A DNA stretch of 64,000 nucleotides from Arthrobacter sp. NicSoilB8 (GCF_019977355.1 NZ_AP024655.1:3162001-3226000); one strand, 5' to 3'. Shown: positions 37,318 to 44,873, counted from the stretch's first letter. Notes: generated by a model from the letters alone, not told the origin. Translations and numbers: made by a program.

Positions 37318-37836
37318 CTAAGGCTTCCGTTGTGTTTCGGCGTTCAGCAGCAGGTCAAAGCTCGCAAGGCCGTAGTCCGGCGGGGTTATCCACGCGACGA
37401 CACGTGTCGCCTCGTTTGCCGCGCCGGGCACCACGCTGAGCTCGAGCCCTGGCACACCGTTGATCTGCAGCGGCAGCTTTCCGTTGGACTGGATCAGTTG
37501 CTGCAATCTCCAGGCAGAGATTTGCGCGTTGGGGTCACCGGTCAGTTCAAGGATCGAGCCGTTTACACGTGCTGTCAGCCCGGCCAGGAAAGACTTCTCG
37601 GCCTTCACCTTGGAGACGACGTCAGCCACCGTCCAGATGGTCGCAACAGTGGTGCACACAGCGATGACGACAAAGACGTTCCGCAGCGGTTCGATGAAGA
37701 TCATCAGGACCAGGCAGGCGATGAAGGTCATGAAGCCGGCGCCGATGAAGAGGGGCCCGGCGCCCTTGCCGGGTTGTCCTGTCCATTGGTGGGCGCCAAA
37801 ACCGGCGACATAGTGCGGCTTGGGCTTTGCGGGCAT
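37318..37836 (-). CDS. two-helix membrane protein of unknown function
   Basis: A 172-residue protein with two adjacent membrane helices (LFIGAGFMTFIACLVLMIFI and NVFVVIAVCTTVATIWTVAD) near residues 30-75 and a cytosolic or external C-terminal domain with GSILELTGDPNAQISAWRL. Its ATG (37836) shares one base with the TGA of the upstream gene, so the pair is translationally coupled. No family recognised. Confidence 0.6.
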   Translation of the reverse strand: MPAKPKPHYVAGFGAHQWTGQPGKGAGPLFIGAGFMTFIACLVLMIFIEPLRNVFVVIAVCTTVATIWTVADVVSKVKAEKSFLAGLTARVNGSILELTGDPNAQISAWRLQQLIQSNGKLPLQINGVPGLELSVVPGAANEATRVVAWITPPDYGLASFDLLLNAETQRKP

Positions 37837-38369
37837 CACTGGCCTCCCTTCAGTTCGAGAAGCGCCTCGGCCAGGACGACGGCCTCACGCGCGGCCAACA
37901 GATCATCGCGGAGCCCCATGTCAGGAATTGCCGTGGCGACACCTTCCGTGGTTCCGACAACGCCCAGCACGGCCCTGCTGAGTTTCTCCCGCTCCTCGGC
38001 CACCTTACGGGACGAGGTCAGCCGCTCCTTGCTGATCTGGAGATCATGAAGTGGCCCGTCGATCTCATCGATCCGGTTCTGGACGGCGGCCAGTCTTGCT
38101 CCCACGCGTTCGCTGCGGGCCCGGAAGACTGACTCCATGTTGATGGCGACCGCGTGGAGTTCCCTGAGGCCGGAACGGCCCGCCACCTCCTGGCTGCCGA
38201 GGAGACCTTCCAGCCGGGCGCGGCGCTCAGCCCACTGGACATGGCCAAAATTGTTGTCCTCCAGCGCAGAAGAGACGATCGACCGCACATGGCCGAGGGC
38301 ACCCTTGCGCTCCTTGAGACTGGCCTCGGCATTACTGAGCCGCTGCAGGAACTCCGCATAATTGTCCAT
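37836..38369 (-). CDS. coiled-coil protein of unknown function
   Basis: A 177-residue, mostly helical, charged protein with heptad-like regions (FLQRLSNAEASLKERKGALG, and GARLAAVQNRIDEIDGPLHD), no membrane segment and no signal peptide. It is the first gene of a two-gene operon with the two-helix membrane protein. Such a coiled-coil plus membrane pair could form an envelope-associated complex, but this is speculation. No family recognised. Confidence 0.6.
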   Translation of the reverse strand: MDNYAEFLQRLSNAEASLKERKGALGHVRSIVSSALEDNNFGHVQWAERRARLEGLLGSQEVAGRSGLRELHAVAINMESVFRARSERVGARLAAVQNRIDEIDGPLHDLQISKERLTSSRKVAEEREKLSRAVLGVVGTTEGVATAIPDMGLRDDLLAAREAVVLAEALLELKGGQ

Positions 38370-38493
38370 GAGGCTGGTCGGCTCCTGTGAGTGCTGGACG
38401 TTTTCTGAAGTCTAAGGGCTGCCACCGGTGTGCGCCGGCAGGGCGACGCCGGTTGGGGTTGTGCCGGCAGACGCCAACACCTAACCACTCCGA

Positions 38494-38535
38494 AGAGGAC
38501 CCCGCACCCGCATTCAGTGAGGGGTCCTCTTTCTC
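38494..38535 (-). terminator. hairpin after the small membrane protein gene at 38658
   Basis: AGAGGACCCC and GGGGTCCTCT are perfect 10-bp complements with a 17-base spacer. TTTCT follows on the plus strand and TTCGG on the minus strand. The only gene ending towards it is the minus-strand one at 38658. The stretch 38370-38657 holds nothing else. Confidence 0.55.
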
Positions 38536-38657
38536 TGCGCAGTCTTGATGAAGTGCATCGTGGTCCTTTTCGTTGATCGAATGCGCCGACCATGTTTCTG
38601 GACAGCACCGCCCTGAACCATGCGCAGAAACGGCAGCGACGGCCGCACGGCCAGCCC

Positions 38658-38900
38658 TCAACGAAGCGTTCCGATCTTTTGCCGGGCGAGCCCGGCCCCG
38701 ATCACGACCAACACAGCCAGTGCCGGGATCAGGGTGGCGGCCAGGGCGGGGACCGCGATGTCAGGGGTGTAGCCCACGAAGGCCCCGTCCGCCAGGCAGA
38801 GGAGGATGGCCAGAACCGCGAACCCGGCTGCGAGGACCGGCGCCGGCCGCCGCCGGCTGCGGCGCGTGGTGTTTGGGATGACCGGGTCCTGCAGGTACAT
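38658..38900 (-). CDS. small two-helix membrane protein
   Basis: An 80-residue protein: a basic N-terminus (MYLQDPVIPNTTRRSRRRPA), two membrane helices (VLAAGFAVLAILLCLADGAF and IAVPALAATLIPALAVLVVI) joined by GYTPD, and a short basic tail. The positive-inside pattern supports a real protein. No family recognised. Confidence 0.5.
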   Translation of the reverse strand: MYLQDPVIPNTTRRSRRRPAPVLAAGFAVLAILLCLADGAFVGYTPDIAVPALAATLIPALAVLVVIGAGLARQKIGTLR

Positions 38901-38969
38901 ACTGCCAGGACCATCAGCGGCGAGAACCGGGCGGTAACGACTCTACTTACTGAGGTGGTCAGGCAGCAG

Positions 38970-39179
38970 ATGCCCGAGGCCCCTCCCCTGGCGTTCATCA
39001 TTTCCCTGATGTCCTCCGCAGCCCGGACAGCGCACCGCGAACCGCTGCACCGCGACGTCCCCGTGACGTTCGGCCGCCGCTACAAGCGGCACTGCGGGGT
39101 CTGCATGACCGTATCGCCGTGCCCGCTCCACCAGCCCCGCGAAGCCGCGGAGGCCGAGACCCTGAAAGCAGCTTCATGA
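38970..39179 (+). CDS. small Cys/His-containing protein
   Basis: About 69 residues from ATG 38970 (a GTG at 38955 is an alternative). The centre RRYKRHCGVCMTVSPCPLHQ has Cys-x2-Cys...Cys-x2-His spacing, suggesting a small zinc-binding site. It overlaps the next fragment by four bases (ATGA). Family unknown. Confidence 0.4.
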   Translation: MPEAPPLAFIISLMSSAARTAHREPLHRDVPVTFGRRYKRHCGVCMTVSPCPLHQPREAAEAETLKAAS

Positions 39180-39314
39180 CCACCCCTGGAGGACTTGCGG
39201 GACAGCGTGGGGCGCGTCCTTGACAGGAAATTGGCCGAGGAGGAGTCTTCAGTTCCCATCTGGGCGTCATACCTGCGGCATCTGCTGGCTGGCGGCAAAG
39301 TATTTGGCTTCTAA
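39176..39314 (+). pseudogene. tiny gene with a probable one-base insertion
   Basis: The ATG at 39176 overlaps the preceding stop (ATGA) but its frame ends after 15 codons. If one C of the CCCC at 39182-39187 is removed it would read MTTLEDLRDSVGRVLDRKLA, then EEESSVPIWASYLRHLLAGG and KVFGF with TAA at 39312. The second part has good protein character. This is inferred from codon-level plausibility alone. Confidence 0.35.
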
Positions 39315-39329
39315 TAACGGGGCGATAAA

Positions 39330-40685
39330 ATGACTGCTACTCCTTGGGCAATTCTGCTCTGCAGGTTCTCAGACGCCGGACCTGAACCGTATCCGCGCTC
39401 ACGCTTTTAAGAAATTTTCACCAGCGCAGGCGCCGGGAAATTCAACATGGTTGACTTCTTTCGCGATATGTCCCACGGATCCCTGGATCTGAACGGTTCG
39501 AAGGTCTTCCCGCCCAACGGAGGCTGGTACACGCTCCCGCACCCCCGATCCGATTACAAGGGCGTCAACACCGTCGTTGGTGACTACCTTGTCGGACGAG
39601 CGGCACTCGAGATCTGGGCCCGTAAGGCCGCCGCTGCGGCCGGCGACGACCTCAAGGCCTTCTTCAACATCGTGGTCGTGGCTGATCCACCAGCAGATTT
39701 GTTCGGCTGCAGCTTGGGCGTCTTTACAGGCGACTACCGTTACTCCAGTAACGGAATGACAAGGCTTTCCCCGAGTTTCCTAGCGCGAGATATGAGTCGC
39801 GCCTACGGCCTGGAATACTCGCGGTCTGAGGGGTGCCAAGAAGACAAAAAGGACCAATCGGACATCATGAGCACGGCTAACGCATATATGGCGCCGCACC
39901 CTGTCTTCACCGAAGCTGTTGGCCGAAGGCCAATCTTCCGGATCGGCCCCGGTCTGAACGCAGCAACAATGTCGGCGATGTCCTGGTTAGACAATACGCG
40001 CGTGTGGTCCTCTGGGTCCTCTGGGTCATCCCGGCACAACACAGTCCAGCTGCGTCCTCTGCATCGCAGAGATCTCCCCGGCTTTCTTTGCGCCAAGGTG
40101 GGCGATCTATTCGTCGAGTTCCGTATGGACGAAGGATGGGACGCCGGCCTACCCCAACCTTTAGTCCTGGTTCATGACTTCTACAATGGCCACTCCTACC
40201 TCATATCGGGGTTGAGGGCTGGCGAAGCTTATTCCCAAGGAGATGTCAGCAGCGCGCCAACACTAGTGCATGATGCAGGCGTCAGAATTACCGTCACAGC
40301 CATTGATCCCCAAGAACGCACCGCAACCCTGCTTATTGAAACGTGGGCGGCCCATCAGACCCTGATGGCAAGCCCCGGCATCCTCATAGGCGGGGCCGCC
40401 AATGACGGCGGCGGGTTGTTCATCCTAAACGGCAAAGTCGGCGTCGTGCCGCCACGTTCCCCGTTGCTGCGCCTACTGGAACACGTCAGCCAAGTGCAGT
40501 CCAGCGAGACTGTTACTCACAGCGTGGCACGCAACCTGATCCAGCAACAGGCTTACACAGCCATTGCCGAGCTTGCCACCGCTGAAGCCGCCCGCGCATC
40601 CGCCATCCAAGAGCCCAGCATGAACGTATTGCCGGAGTGGGATGAGCCTCCGGCACCCGAAGGCGAGACCAAAGCCGGCGACTAA
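39330..40685 (+). pseudogene. metzincin-like protease relative with internal TAA and degenerate zinc site
   Basis: Frame from ATG 39330 reads MTATPWAILLCRFSDAGPEP, then a TAA at 39408, then in the same frame EIFTSAGAGKFNMVDFFRDM and on to 40685. Restoring the stop to a sense codon (for example TAT) gives a 451-residue protein; otherwise translation could restart at ATG 39447 (412 residues). The central block LARDMSRAYGLEYSRSEG sits where a metzincin would have HExxHxxGxxH: all three histidines and the glutamate are replaced (R, D, R, Y). A DIMSTANAY block follows, in the position of a Met-turn. So it looks like a catalytically dead or decaying relative of secreted zinc peptidases. C-terminus beta-rich, family unknown. 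Confidence 0.6.
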
Positions 40686-40700
40686 CCGCCACTTGGCGCC

Positions 40701-40736
40701 AAGGCCCGTCCACCATCACGGTGGGCGGGCCTTTTC
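40701..40736 (+). terminator. terminator after metzincin-like gene
   Basis: AAGGCCCGTCCACC pairs with GGTGGGCGGGCCTT (one G-T) around ATCAC and is followed by TTCC, 15 bases beyond the stop codon. Confidence 0.8.
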
Positions 40737-40819
40737 CATGCCCGGGGAGGGTTTGCCCGGGCGCCCCACACATGGTGGCTGGCGGCAATACGTCCGCGTC
40801 GATCCACAGAAAGCCACCC

Positions 40820-41476
40820 ATGAACCCGACATACCTGATCCTCCCGATCATCCTGGTCGTCGTCACTTGCGCAGCCGTCGCCGCCGGCGCCATCTTCGCC
40901 GCGAATGTGTACCGCCGCCGTGAAGCCGAGGCGACGGCGCTCAGGGTAGCTGCCCGACAAGCAGAGCACCGTGCGGTGTCCGAGGCCGAGGCGCTAGAGC
41001 TGGCAACGGCATACCACCGAGCGTGGATCGACCCGGCCACCGGGGAGCCGCACCGTAATGACCACATCTGCAACCAGCAGTGCCGCGACCTCAAAGCGGC
41101 TGCCAGGAATTTGCGCGCGCAGGCAGCCAGCTCCCGTTGCGACGCCCGCACGGGTCAGCAGCCCGTAGCCCCCGATTCCGGCGCAGGTGATCTGGTCAAC
41201 CTCCTCCTGATGCAGCAGGCGTTGAACAGCATCGACAATGACCACCATGGGGGCTACAGCGAGGAACGTCCGGAGGAGCGCTACGAGTCCCAGGACCAGG
41301 CGCACGAGCCGGCCGAGGCACCCTCGGAGATCGAGACTGCTTCCTATTCGGCGCCTGAGCCCGCATATACCGCGCCGGAGCCGATCTCGTACTCTGCCCC
41401 CGACCCGGCGCCCAGCTACGACGCCCCCAGCTTCAACTCGGGAAGTTTCGGCGGCGGCGACACCGGGAGCTTCTGA
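40820..41476 (+). CDS. membrane-anchored protein with Pro/Ser/Tyr repeat tail
   Basis: From ATG 40820, 218 residues: an N-terminal membrane helix (MNPTYLILPIILVVVTCAAV, then AAGAIFAANVYRRR), a short alpha-helical charged region, a Cys-containing stretch (HICNQQCRDLKAAARNLRAQ), then a disordered C-terminus with repeats of SAPEPAYTAPEP type and a Gly/Ser-rich end (FGGGDTGSF). It stops 2 bases before the next gene, so both are in one operon (40820-42271). The FGGG-x-x-GSF end is common on actinobacterial membrane proteins with repeat tails. No family recognised. Confidence 0.6.
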   Translation: MNPTYLILPIILVVVTCAAVAAGAIFAANVYRRREAEATALRVAARQAEHRAVSEAEALELATAYHRAWIDPATGEPHRNDHICNQQCRDLKAAARNLRAQAASSRCDARTGQQPVAPDSGAGDLVNLLLMQQALNSIDNDHHGGYSEERPEERYESQDQAHEPAEAPSEIETASYSAPEPAYTAPEPISYSAPDPAPSYDAPSFNSGSFGGGDTGSF

Positions 41477-41478
41477 CC

Positions 41479-42048
41479 ATGACCGAAAACCCTCCTCCCG
41501 GACCGGAAGATTACTTCGGCATCCGCATCGCACCCGGCGAGAGCCTTGCCGACCGGTTCCCACAGGTCGCCGTCCGGGCTCGCATGTACAAGCTTGAAGA
41601 CGACGGCGCATCGGACCTGGCCCGCCGCAAGCGGGCTGCGAAGGATCGGGGACCGGACGTCGTGGCACGCCATGCGCAGGCGATCGCGGCCATCGAGAAG
41701 CGCCAGCGCGGCGAGACTGCACTGGACCCCGTGTCCCCGAAGATCGCCGAGATCCGCATCGAATCCCACCGGCGTGCAATCCGACGGTACAAAGCCGGGC
41801 TGGACGTCATCCCTGCGGTGAACGTGGTCGCCCCGGTGGCACGCCGTGTCGCCCGCGAAGACCGGCGTCACGCCAGAAGGCCCAAACCAACCCCATCACC
41901 GAAAGGCACAAACCGTGAGCACCGAAACGACCATTACAACCGCCCGTGCGACCAGCCGAAACCGCGACATCATTATCGCCATCATCATCATTGTTGCCGC
42001 AGCCGCGCTGGTTGCTGTGATTGGCGCTACCACTACAGCGTCGCGTAA
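41479..42048 (+). CDS. hypothetical charged protein with suspicious C-terminus
   Basis: Starts ATG 41479, two bases after the previous stop. Residues 1-135 are a charged helical protein (MTENPPPGPEDYFGIRIAPG, ARRKRAAKDRGPDVVARHAQ). The last 45 residues (His/Arg-rich, RHHYRHHHHCCRSR) are the out-of-frame reading of the downstream gene, an overlap of 134 bases. In another frame the sequence just before the next start reads QKAQTNPITERHKP and ends in TGA inside GTGA of that start, the coupling expected of an intact gene. An indel near 41860-41880 probably removed the original stop. Family unknown. Confidence 0.5.
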   Translation: MTENPPPGPEDYFGIRIAPGESLADRFPQVAVRARMYKLEDDGASDLARRKRAAKDRGPDVVARHAQAIAAIEKRQRGETALDPVSPKIAEIRIESHRRAIRRYKAGLDVIPAVNVVAPVARRVAREDRRHARRPKPTPSPKGTNREHRNDHYNRPCDQPKPRHHYRHHHHCCRSRAGCCDWRYHYSVA

Positions 42049-42271
42049 CGACCAAGCAGAGAAGCGCGCGACGTTCGAGAAGGTCCTCAACATGTCCTCC
42101 GCCGAACTGGAGAGCAAGACGGTGACGGAACTGAATGGCTACCAGGCGGACATCGTCAAGGCCGGCCACCACAACATGGGCTTGGGCAACATCACGGGCT
42201 ACGACAAGACCGTCGTGGACCATGAATTAAAGCAGGTCAATGACCTGATTCTGAAGAAGATCGACCGGTAG
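41915..42271 (+). CDS. single-helix membrane protein
   Basis: GTG start at 41915 (VSTETTITTARATSRNRDII), then one membrane helix (IIAIIIIVAAAALVAVIGAT, about residues 20-42) and an external or cytosolic helical part of 75 residues ending DLILKKIDR. No ribosome site stronger than GAAAGG 10 bases upstream. It overlaps the preceding frame by 134 bases, probably because that frame lost its stop. No family recognised. Confidence 0.6.
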   Translation: MSTETTITTARATSRNRDIIIAIIIIVAAAALVAVIGATTTASRNDQAEKRATFEKVLNMSSAELESKTVTELNGYQADIVKAGHHNMGLGNITGYDKTVVDHELKQVNDLILKKIDR

Positions 42272-42340
42272 GATGCCAGGCTTCGAGACACGCGCGCCGC
42301 TTTCCAGTGGATTGTCAGGGGCTGGTGCCACCATCGGATT

Positions 42341-42631
42341 ATGAGCATTCCAACGGTGGAAGCAGCGATCAATGAGCTCATGGACTGGTCCTGGGCTGCA
42401 GTCGAAGATCTCCTTGCGAAGCGTGGCCTCCTGGGCGGCGGGCTCGTCGTGGAGGACTATACCGGCCTCCTGTCGTGGCTTGAAGGGGCGGCCCGGTACA
42501 CAGTGGTGCATTCCACCGCGGTCGCCGTGCTGTTCGTGAATTCCTCCCCGGTTGATGCCATCGCTTTTCACCGTGACCTGCTCGGTTCGGATGACCCGAA
42601 ATCGTTCTTCACCCTCCCGCCACGGACATAG
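42341..42631 (+). CDS. hypothetical protein (96 residues)
   Basis: ATG 42341, MSIPTVEAAINELMDWSWAA, then a mixed helix/strand sequence with YTVVHSTAVAVLFVNSSPVD. The composition is protein-like with no signal or membrane segment. No ribosome-binding site stands out and no family is recognised. Confidence 0.5.
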   Translation: MSIPTVEAAINELMDWSWAAVEDLLAKRGLLGGGLVVEDYTGLLSWLEGAARYTVVHSTAVAVLFVNSSPVDAIAFHRDLLGSDDPKSFFTLPPRT

Positions 42632-42683
42632 AAGCACACGACTGGCGCGTCGGCTGGCACGCTTACATACCCATGCCGTACAA

Positions 42684-42851
42684 ATGATGGCTATGACAAT
42701 CTCGACCGAAGCCCAACCGCCTCAAACCGCATCACCTGAATCCCTCCGTGTAGTGTTCTCGGACCCCGACGCAGTGAAGGCCACAGCTGTGCGCGATCTC
42801 AATGCTTCGCTGGCCGCAGCGCAGGCACCGGTCTTCTCGAGCCCGTTCTGA
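42684..42851 (+). CDS. hypothetical small protein (about 55 residues)
   Basis: From ATG 42684 (or 42693): MTISTEAQPPQTASPESLRV, then VFSDPDAVKATAVRDLNASL, ending VFSSPF. It lies 30 bases upstream of the DNA ligase remnant on the same strand. Composition is plausible but it is too short to judge. Confidence 0.35.
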   Translation: MMAMTISTEAQPPQTASPESLRVVFSDPDAVKATAVRDLNASLAAAQAPVFSSPF

Positions 42852-42881
42852 TCCTCAGCCCGCCGCGGGTATCGTGACACC

Positions 42882-43565
42882 GTGTCCGAAATCCCGCCGG
42901 CGGTCCTCCGCGCGCCGTCCCTGGCGATGGCCAAGCCCGTCTCCCGGGTCCCCGGACCGGACGTGCTGCCCGGTGGCTCTTGGTACGAGCCCAAATGGGA
43001 CGGTTTTAGGATCTCAGCCACGGTCACCGAAACCGGTGTGACGCTCTGGTCCCGGCAGGGCAAGGACCTGACCCGGTGGTTCCCGGATCTGGTCGCCGCG
43101 CTGGCCGATCAGGTCCCGTCCGGCTGTGTCATTGACGGCGAGGCGCTCATCTAGACGGGTGACCGTCTCGACTTCAACTCCCTCCAGCAGCGGATGGTCA
43201 CCGGCAGGAAGTTGCTGCCCGCTTTGATCCCGGAGCGGCCCGCTTCGTTCGCGGCGTTCGACGTCCTCGCAGTCGCCGGCCACGACACCCGGGACCTGGC
43301 GCTGAAGGACCGCCGAGTGCTGCTTGAGGAGCTGGCGGCCGGCTGGTCCCCGCCGCTGAACCTCACCCCCGTCACGGCCGATTACGGCACCGCCCGGGAA
43401 TGGTTCGAGGACTTTCCGGCCACCGGCATCGAAGGGCTTGTCGTCAAGGGCGCCGGCCAACGCTACGAGGGAGGGGTCCGGCAATGGCTGAAGGTCAAGC
43501 ACCGGGACAACCTCGACGTTGTGTGCGCCGCGGTCATCGGTCGCCGGGATCTCAAACGTAATTAG
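42882..43565 (+). pseudogene. ATP-dependent DNA ligase, nonsense-mutated and truncated
   Basis: From GTG 42882 the frame reads into the adenylation domain of a LigC/LigD-like ligase: WYEPKWDGFRISATV holds the KxDGxR nucleotidyl-transfer motif (lysine in KWDGFR), then SRQGKDLTRWFPDL and DGEALI. TAG follows (43152-43154), after which the same frame continues TGDRLDFNSLQQRMVTGRKL, FAAFDVLAV, GIEGLVVKGAGQRYEGG and the motif V-like WLKVKHRDNLDVV, ending RRDLKRN at 43565. A TGG to TAG change (Trp to amber) would explain the stop. The OB-fold domain after motif V is missing, so the gene is also 3'-truncated near the island end. Confidence 0.8.
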
Positions 43566-43842
43566 ATCCATGGGATCAGCGTCAGCAGGAGTGCTCGCCT
43601 GGAGCTACCATCCTCTCAATGAACCTTACGGGCAGGCGGCGTGCATGTGCCGCCCAACTCGTCCGCTGGCATCCGATCAATTTCTCTTGGTTCCATTCCG
43701 TCACTCGGCCACGTCGAGGGGAACGATCCGCACCACGGGGGATGTGGTTCGGCTGGTTGGGATATGGTCATCGCGAACCTGCAAAAAGAAGCTGGCGGGG
43801 TAGCCGACTTTCAGTGGCTCAAGGAGCAGAAGCGGTAGCGTT
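43566..43842. other. island right end, no gene supported
   Basis: Between the ligase remnant and attR I find no reading frame with clear protein character and no tyrosine-recombinase motif (no His-x-x-Arg...Tyr) in either strand. One short frame ends WDMVIANLQKEAGGVADFQW before a TAG at 43836, possibly the tail of a lost gene. An integrase gene would normally sit here or at the left end. Confidence 0.5.
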
Positions 43843-43896
43843 TCAATGGGTTCCGGGTTCGAGTCCCGGGGGGTGCACCACCACGGAAACCCCGTC
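43843..43896. repeat. attR: second copy of the 54-bp attachment core
   Basis: Identical to 29113-29166, including T arm, acceptor 3' strand and CCA of tRNA-Lys. Upstream is island DNA, so no tRNA 5' half exists here and it is not a second tRNA gene. Downstream is the original chromosomal flank. Confidence 0.95.
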
Positions 43897-43936
43897 CTGC
43901 AGGCCTAGCAGCCAGCGGGACGGGGTTTCTTTTTTT
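43887..43936 (+). terminator. original tRNA-Lys terminator at attR
   Basis: AAACCCCGTCC pairs with GGACGGGGTTT around a spacer, followed by CTTTTTTT. The left arm is within attR; the right arm is chromosomal. Before integration this was the tRNA-Lys terminator. Confidence 0.85.
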
Positions 43937-43997
43937 GGTTTGAAATCCGGGCCCCGCCGGGCCGGAATTCCCGGTCGGCAGACCGCTGAACCATACG

Positions 43998-44606
43998 ATG
44001 GGGAGGATGAACTCCACCCGGAAGGCCTGTTACACATCCGCCGCGGCTCTAGTGCTGGCGGCCTCGCCGCTCGTCCTGGCATTGCCCGCCGCCGCTGCCC
44101 CTTGCGCGCCGACCGGACTCGTCCCGGTGAAGATCTGCCCCGCCTCGCCGGCGCCGGGCCCGCCGTCCGCATCGCCAACGCCCGGCACCCCCGCACCGGT
44201 TAACCCGGCACCCGGCAGCCCCGCACCGCCGCCACCAGGCGCTGCGCCGTCACCGACGACGTCCCAAGCGCCGCCGCAGTCACCCGCACAAGGGCAAACC
44301 ACCCAGCCCGCCCAGATGCAGGCAGCCCCGGCGCCCGGCCCCGGTTCGCCTGCGGGCCAAGGCGGCGACGATCAACCGGCCACGGGAGTCGGGCCGGAGC
44401 CAACCGACACGTCCGGGCCCCAACCGCCGGATGCCGGCCAGGGCGGGGATGCTTCAACCGGGGAGCCGCTCAGCGCCGGGACCGGCCCGGACTTTTCAGG
44501 GCCTGACGGGCACAGCAGCCTCGCCGGCGGGTCCCTGCTGGCCCTTAGTGGCGTCCTCCTGGGCCTCTCCGCAGCGATTGGCCTTAGCCGGCCGGCCCGG
44601 CCGTGA
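43998..44606 (+). CDS. secreted Pro/Ala/Gly-rich protein with C-terminal membrane helix
   Basis: A 202-residue protein with a Sec signal peptide (about ATG 43998 or 44007; MNSTRKACYTSAAALVLAAS, cleavage after LPAAAA), a mature low-complexity region rich in Pro, Ala, Ser and Gly (more than half of the residues), and a C-terminal membrane helix SLLALSGVLLGLSAAIGLSR ending in a short basic tail. The spacing GGGAGG directly abuts ATG 44007, so ATG 43998 may be used. Probably a cell-wall spanning surface protein. No enzymatic domain. It is the first chromosomal gene after the island. Confidence 0.75.
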   Translation: MGRMNSTRKACYTSAAALVLAASPLVLALPAAAAPCAPTGLVPVKICPASPAPGPPSASPTPGTPAPVNPAPGSPAPPPPGAAPSPTTSQAPPQSPAQGQTTQPAQMQAAPAPGPGSPAGQGGDDQPATGVGPEPTDTSGPQPPDAGQGGDASTGEPLSAGTGPDFSGPDGHSSLAGGSLLALSGVLLGLSAAIGLSRPARP

Positions 44607-44608
44607 AA

Positions 44609-44652
44609 CGGCCGCCGAACCACCACGGTGAGCGGTGGTTATCCGGCGGCCG
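44609..44652. terminator. hairpin between convergent genes
   Basis: CGGCCGCCG and CGGCGGCCG pair outside AACCACC/GGTGGTT with a three-base bulge and a 9-base loop. It lies just downstream of the Pro-rich gene and 30 bases from the end of the convergent small gene. No T-tract, so bidirectional but weak. Confidence 0.6.
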
Positions 44653-44684
44653 CTGGAGTCATATCGTGTCCTTAGACCTTCTAC

Positions 44685-44873
44685 TTAGACCTTCTCGCGG
44701 GACCGGTCTGCGACTTTCTCCGGCTCCTCGACCGTGAACTCCTTGGTGCGGCGGGGGAAGGCCCAGAACTTGAAGTCCTTTGCCTCCGCCCGGGGCTCCC
44801 GGCGTTCCTCTGATTCCCGCGCGGCATCCTTCCTGGTGTCACGCCCGAAATCCTTGTAGTTCGAATAGCACAT
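44685..44873 (-). CDS. small MCYS-type conserved actinobacterial protein
   Basis: A 62-residue, highly charged protein from ATG 44873 (MCYSNYKDFGRDTRKDAARE), with a perfect AGGAGG six bases upstream, which makes it a convincing gene despite its size. I recall similar short MCYS...-starting proteins in many actinobacteria; function unknown. A direct repeat (CTTAGACCTTCT twice) covers its last codons and the following bases. No membrane helix or signal. Confidence 0.75.
   Translation of the reverse strand: MCYSNYKDFGRDTRKDAARESEERREPRAEAKDFKFWAFPRRTKEFTVEEPEKVADRSREKV

Larger units (their letters stand above)
29113..43896. mobile_element. integrated genomic island (about 14.7 kb) at tRNA-Lys
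   Basis: The island is bounded by a perfect 54-bp direct repeat, 29113-29166 and 43843-43896. The repeat starts in the anticodon arm of tRNA-Lys, covers its T arm, acceptor 3' strand and CCA, and extends 16 bases into the terminator stem. The content differs from the flanks: few confident families, low coding density (30.4-31.1 kb and 43.57-43.84 kb have no gene), mixed strands and many broken genes. I recognise no integrase, excisionase, relaxase or phage structural gene. The element is therefore a decayed or trans-mobilised island. One copy of the repeat keeps the tRNA functional. Confidence 0.9.

Noticed and set aside
43843..43878. A second tRNA-Lys gene at attR
   Set aside because: Only the 3' part of the tRNA is present; the 5' acceptor strand, D arm and anticodon are absent, so it is a repeat copy, not a gene.
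43619..44203. Frame crossing attR
   Set aside because: It reads through tRNA sequence and the terminator; it is chance coding across the junction.
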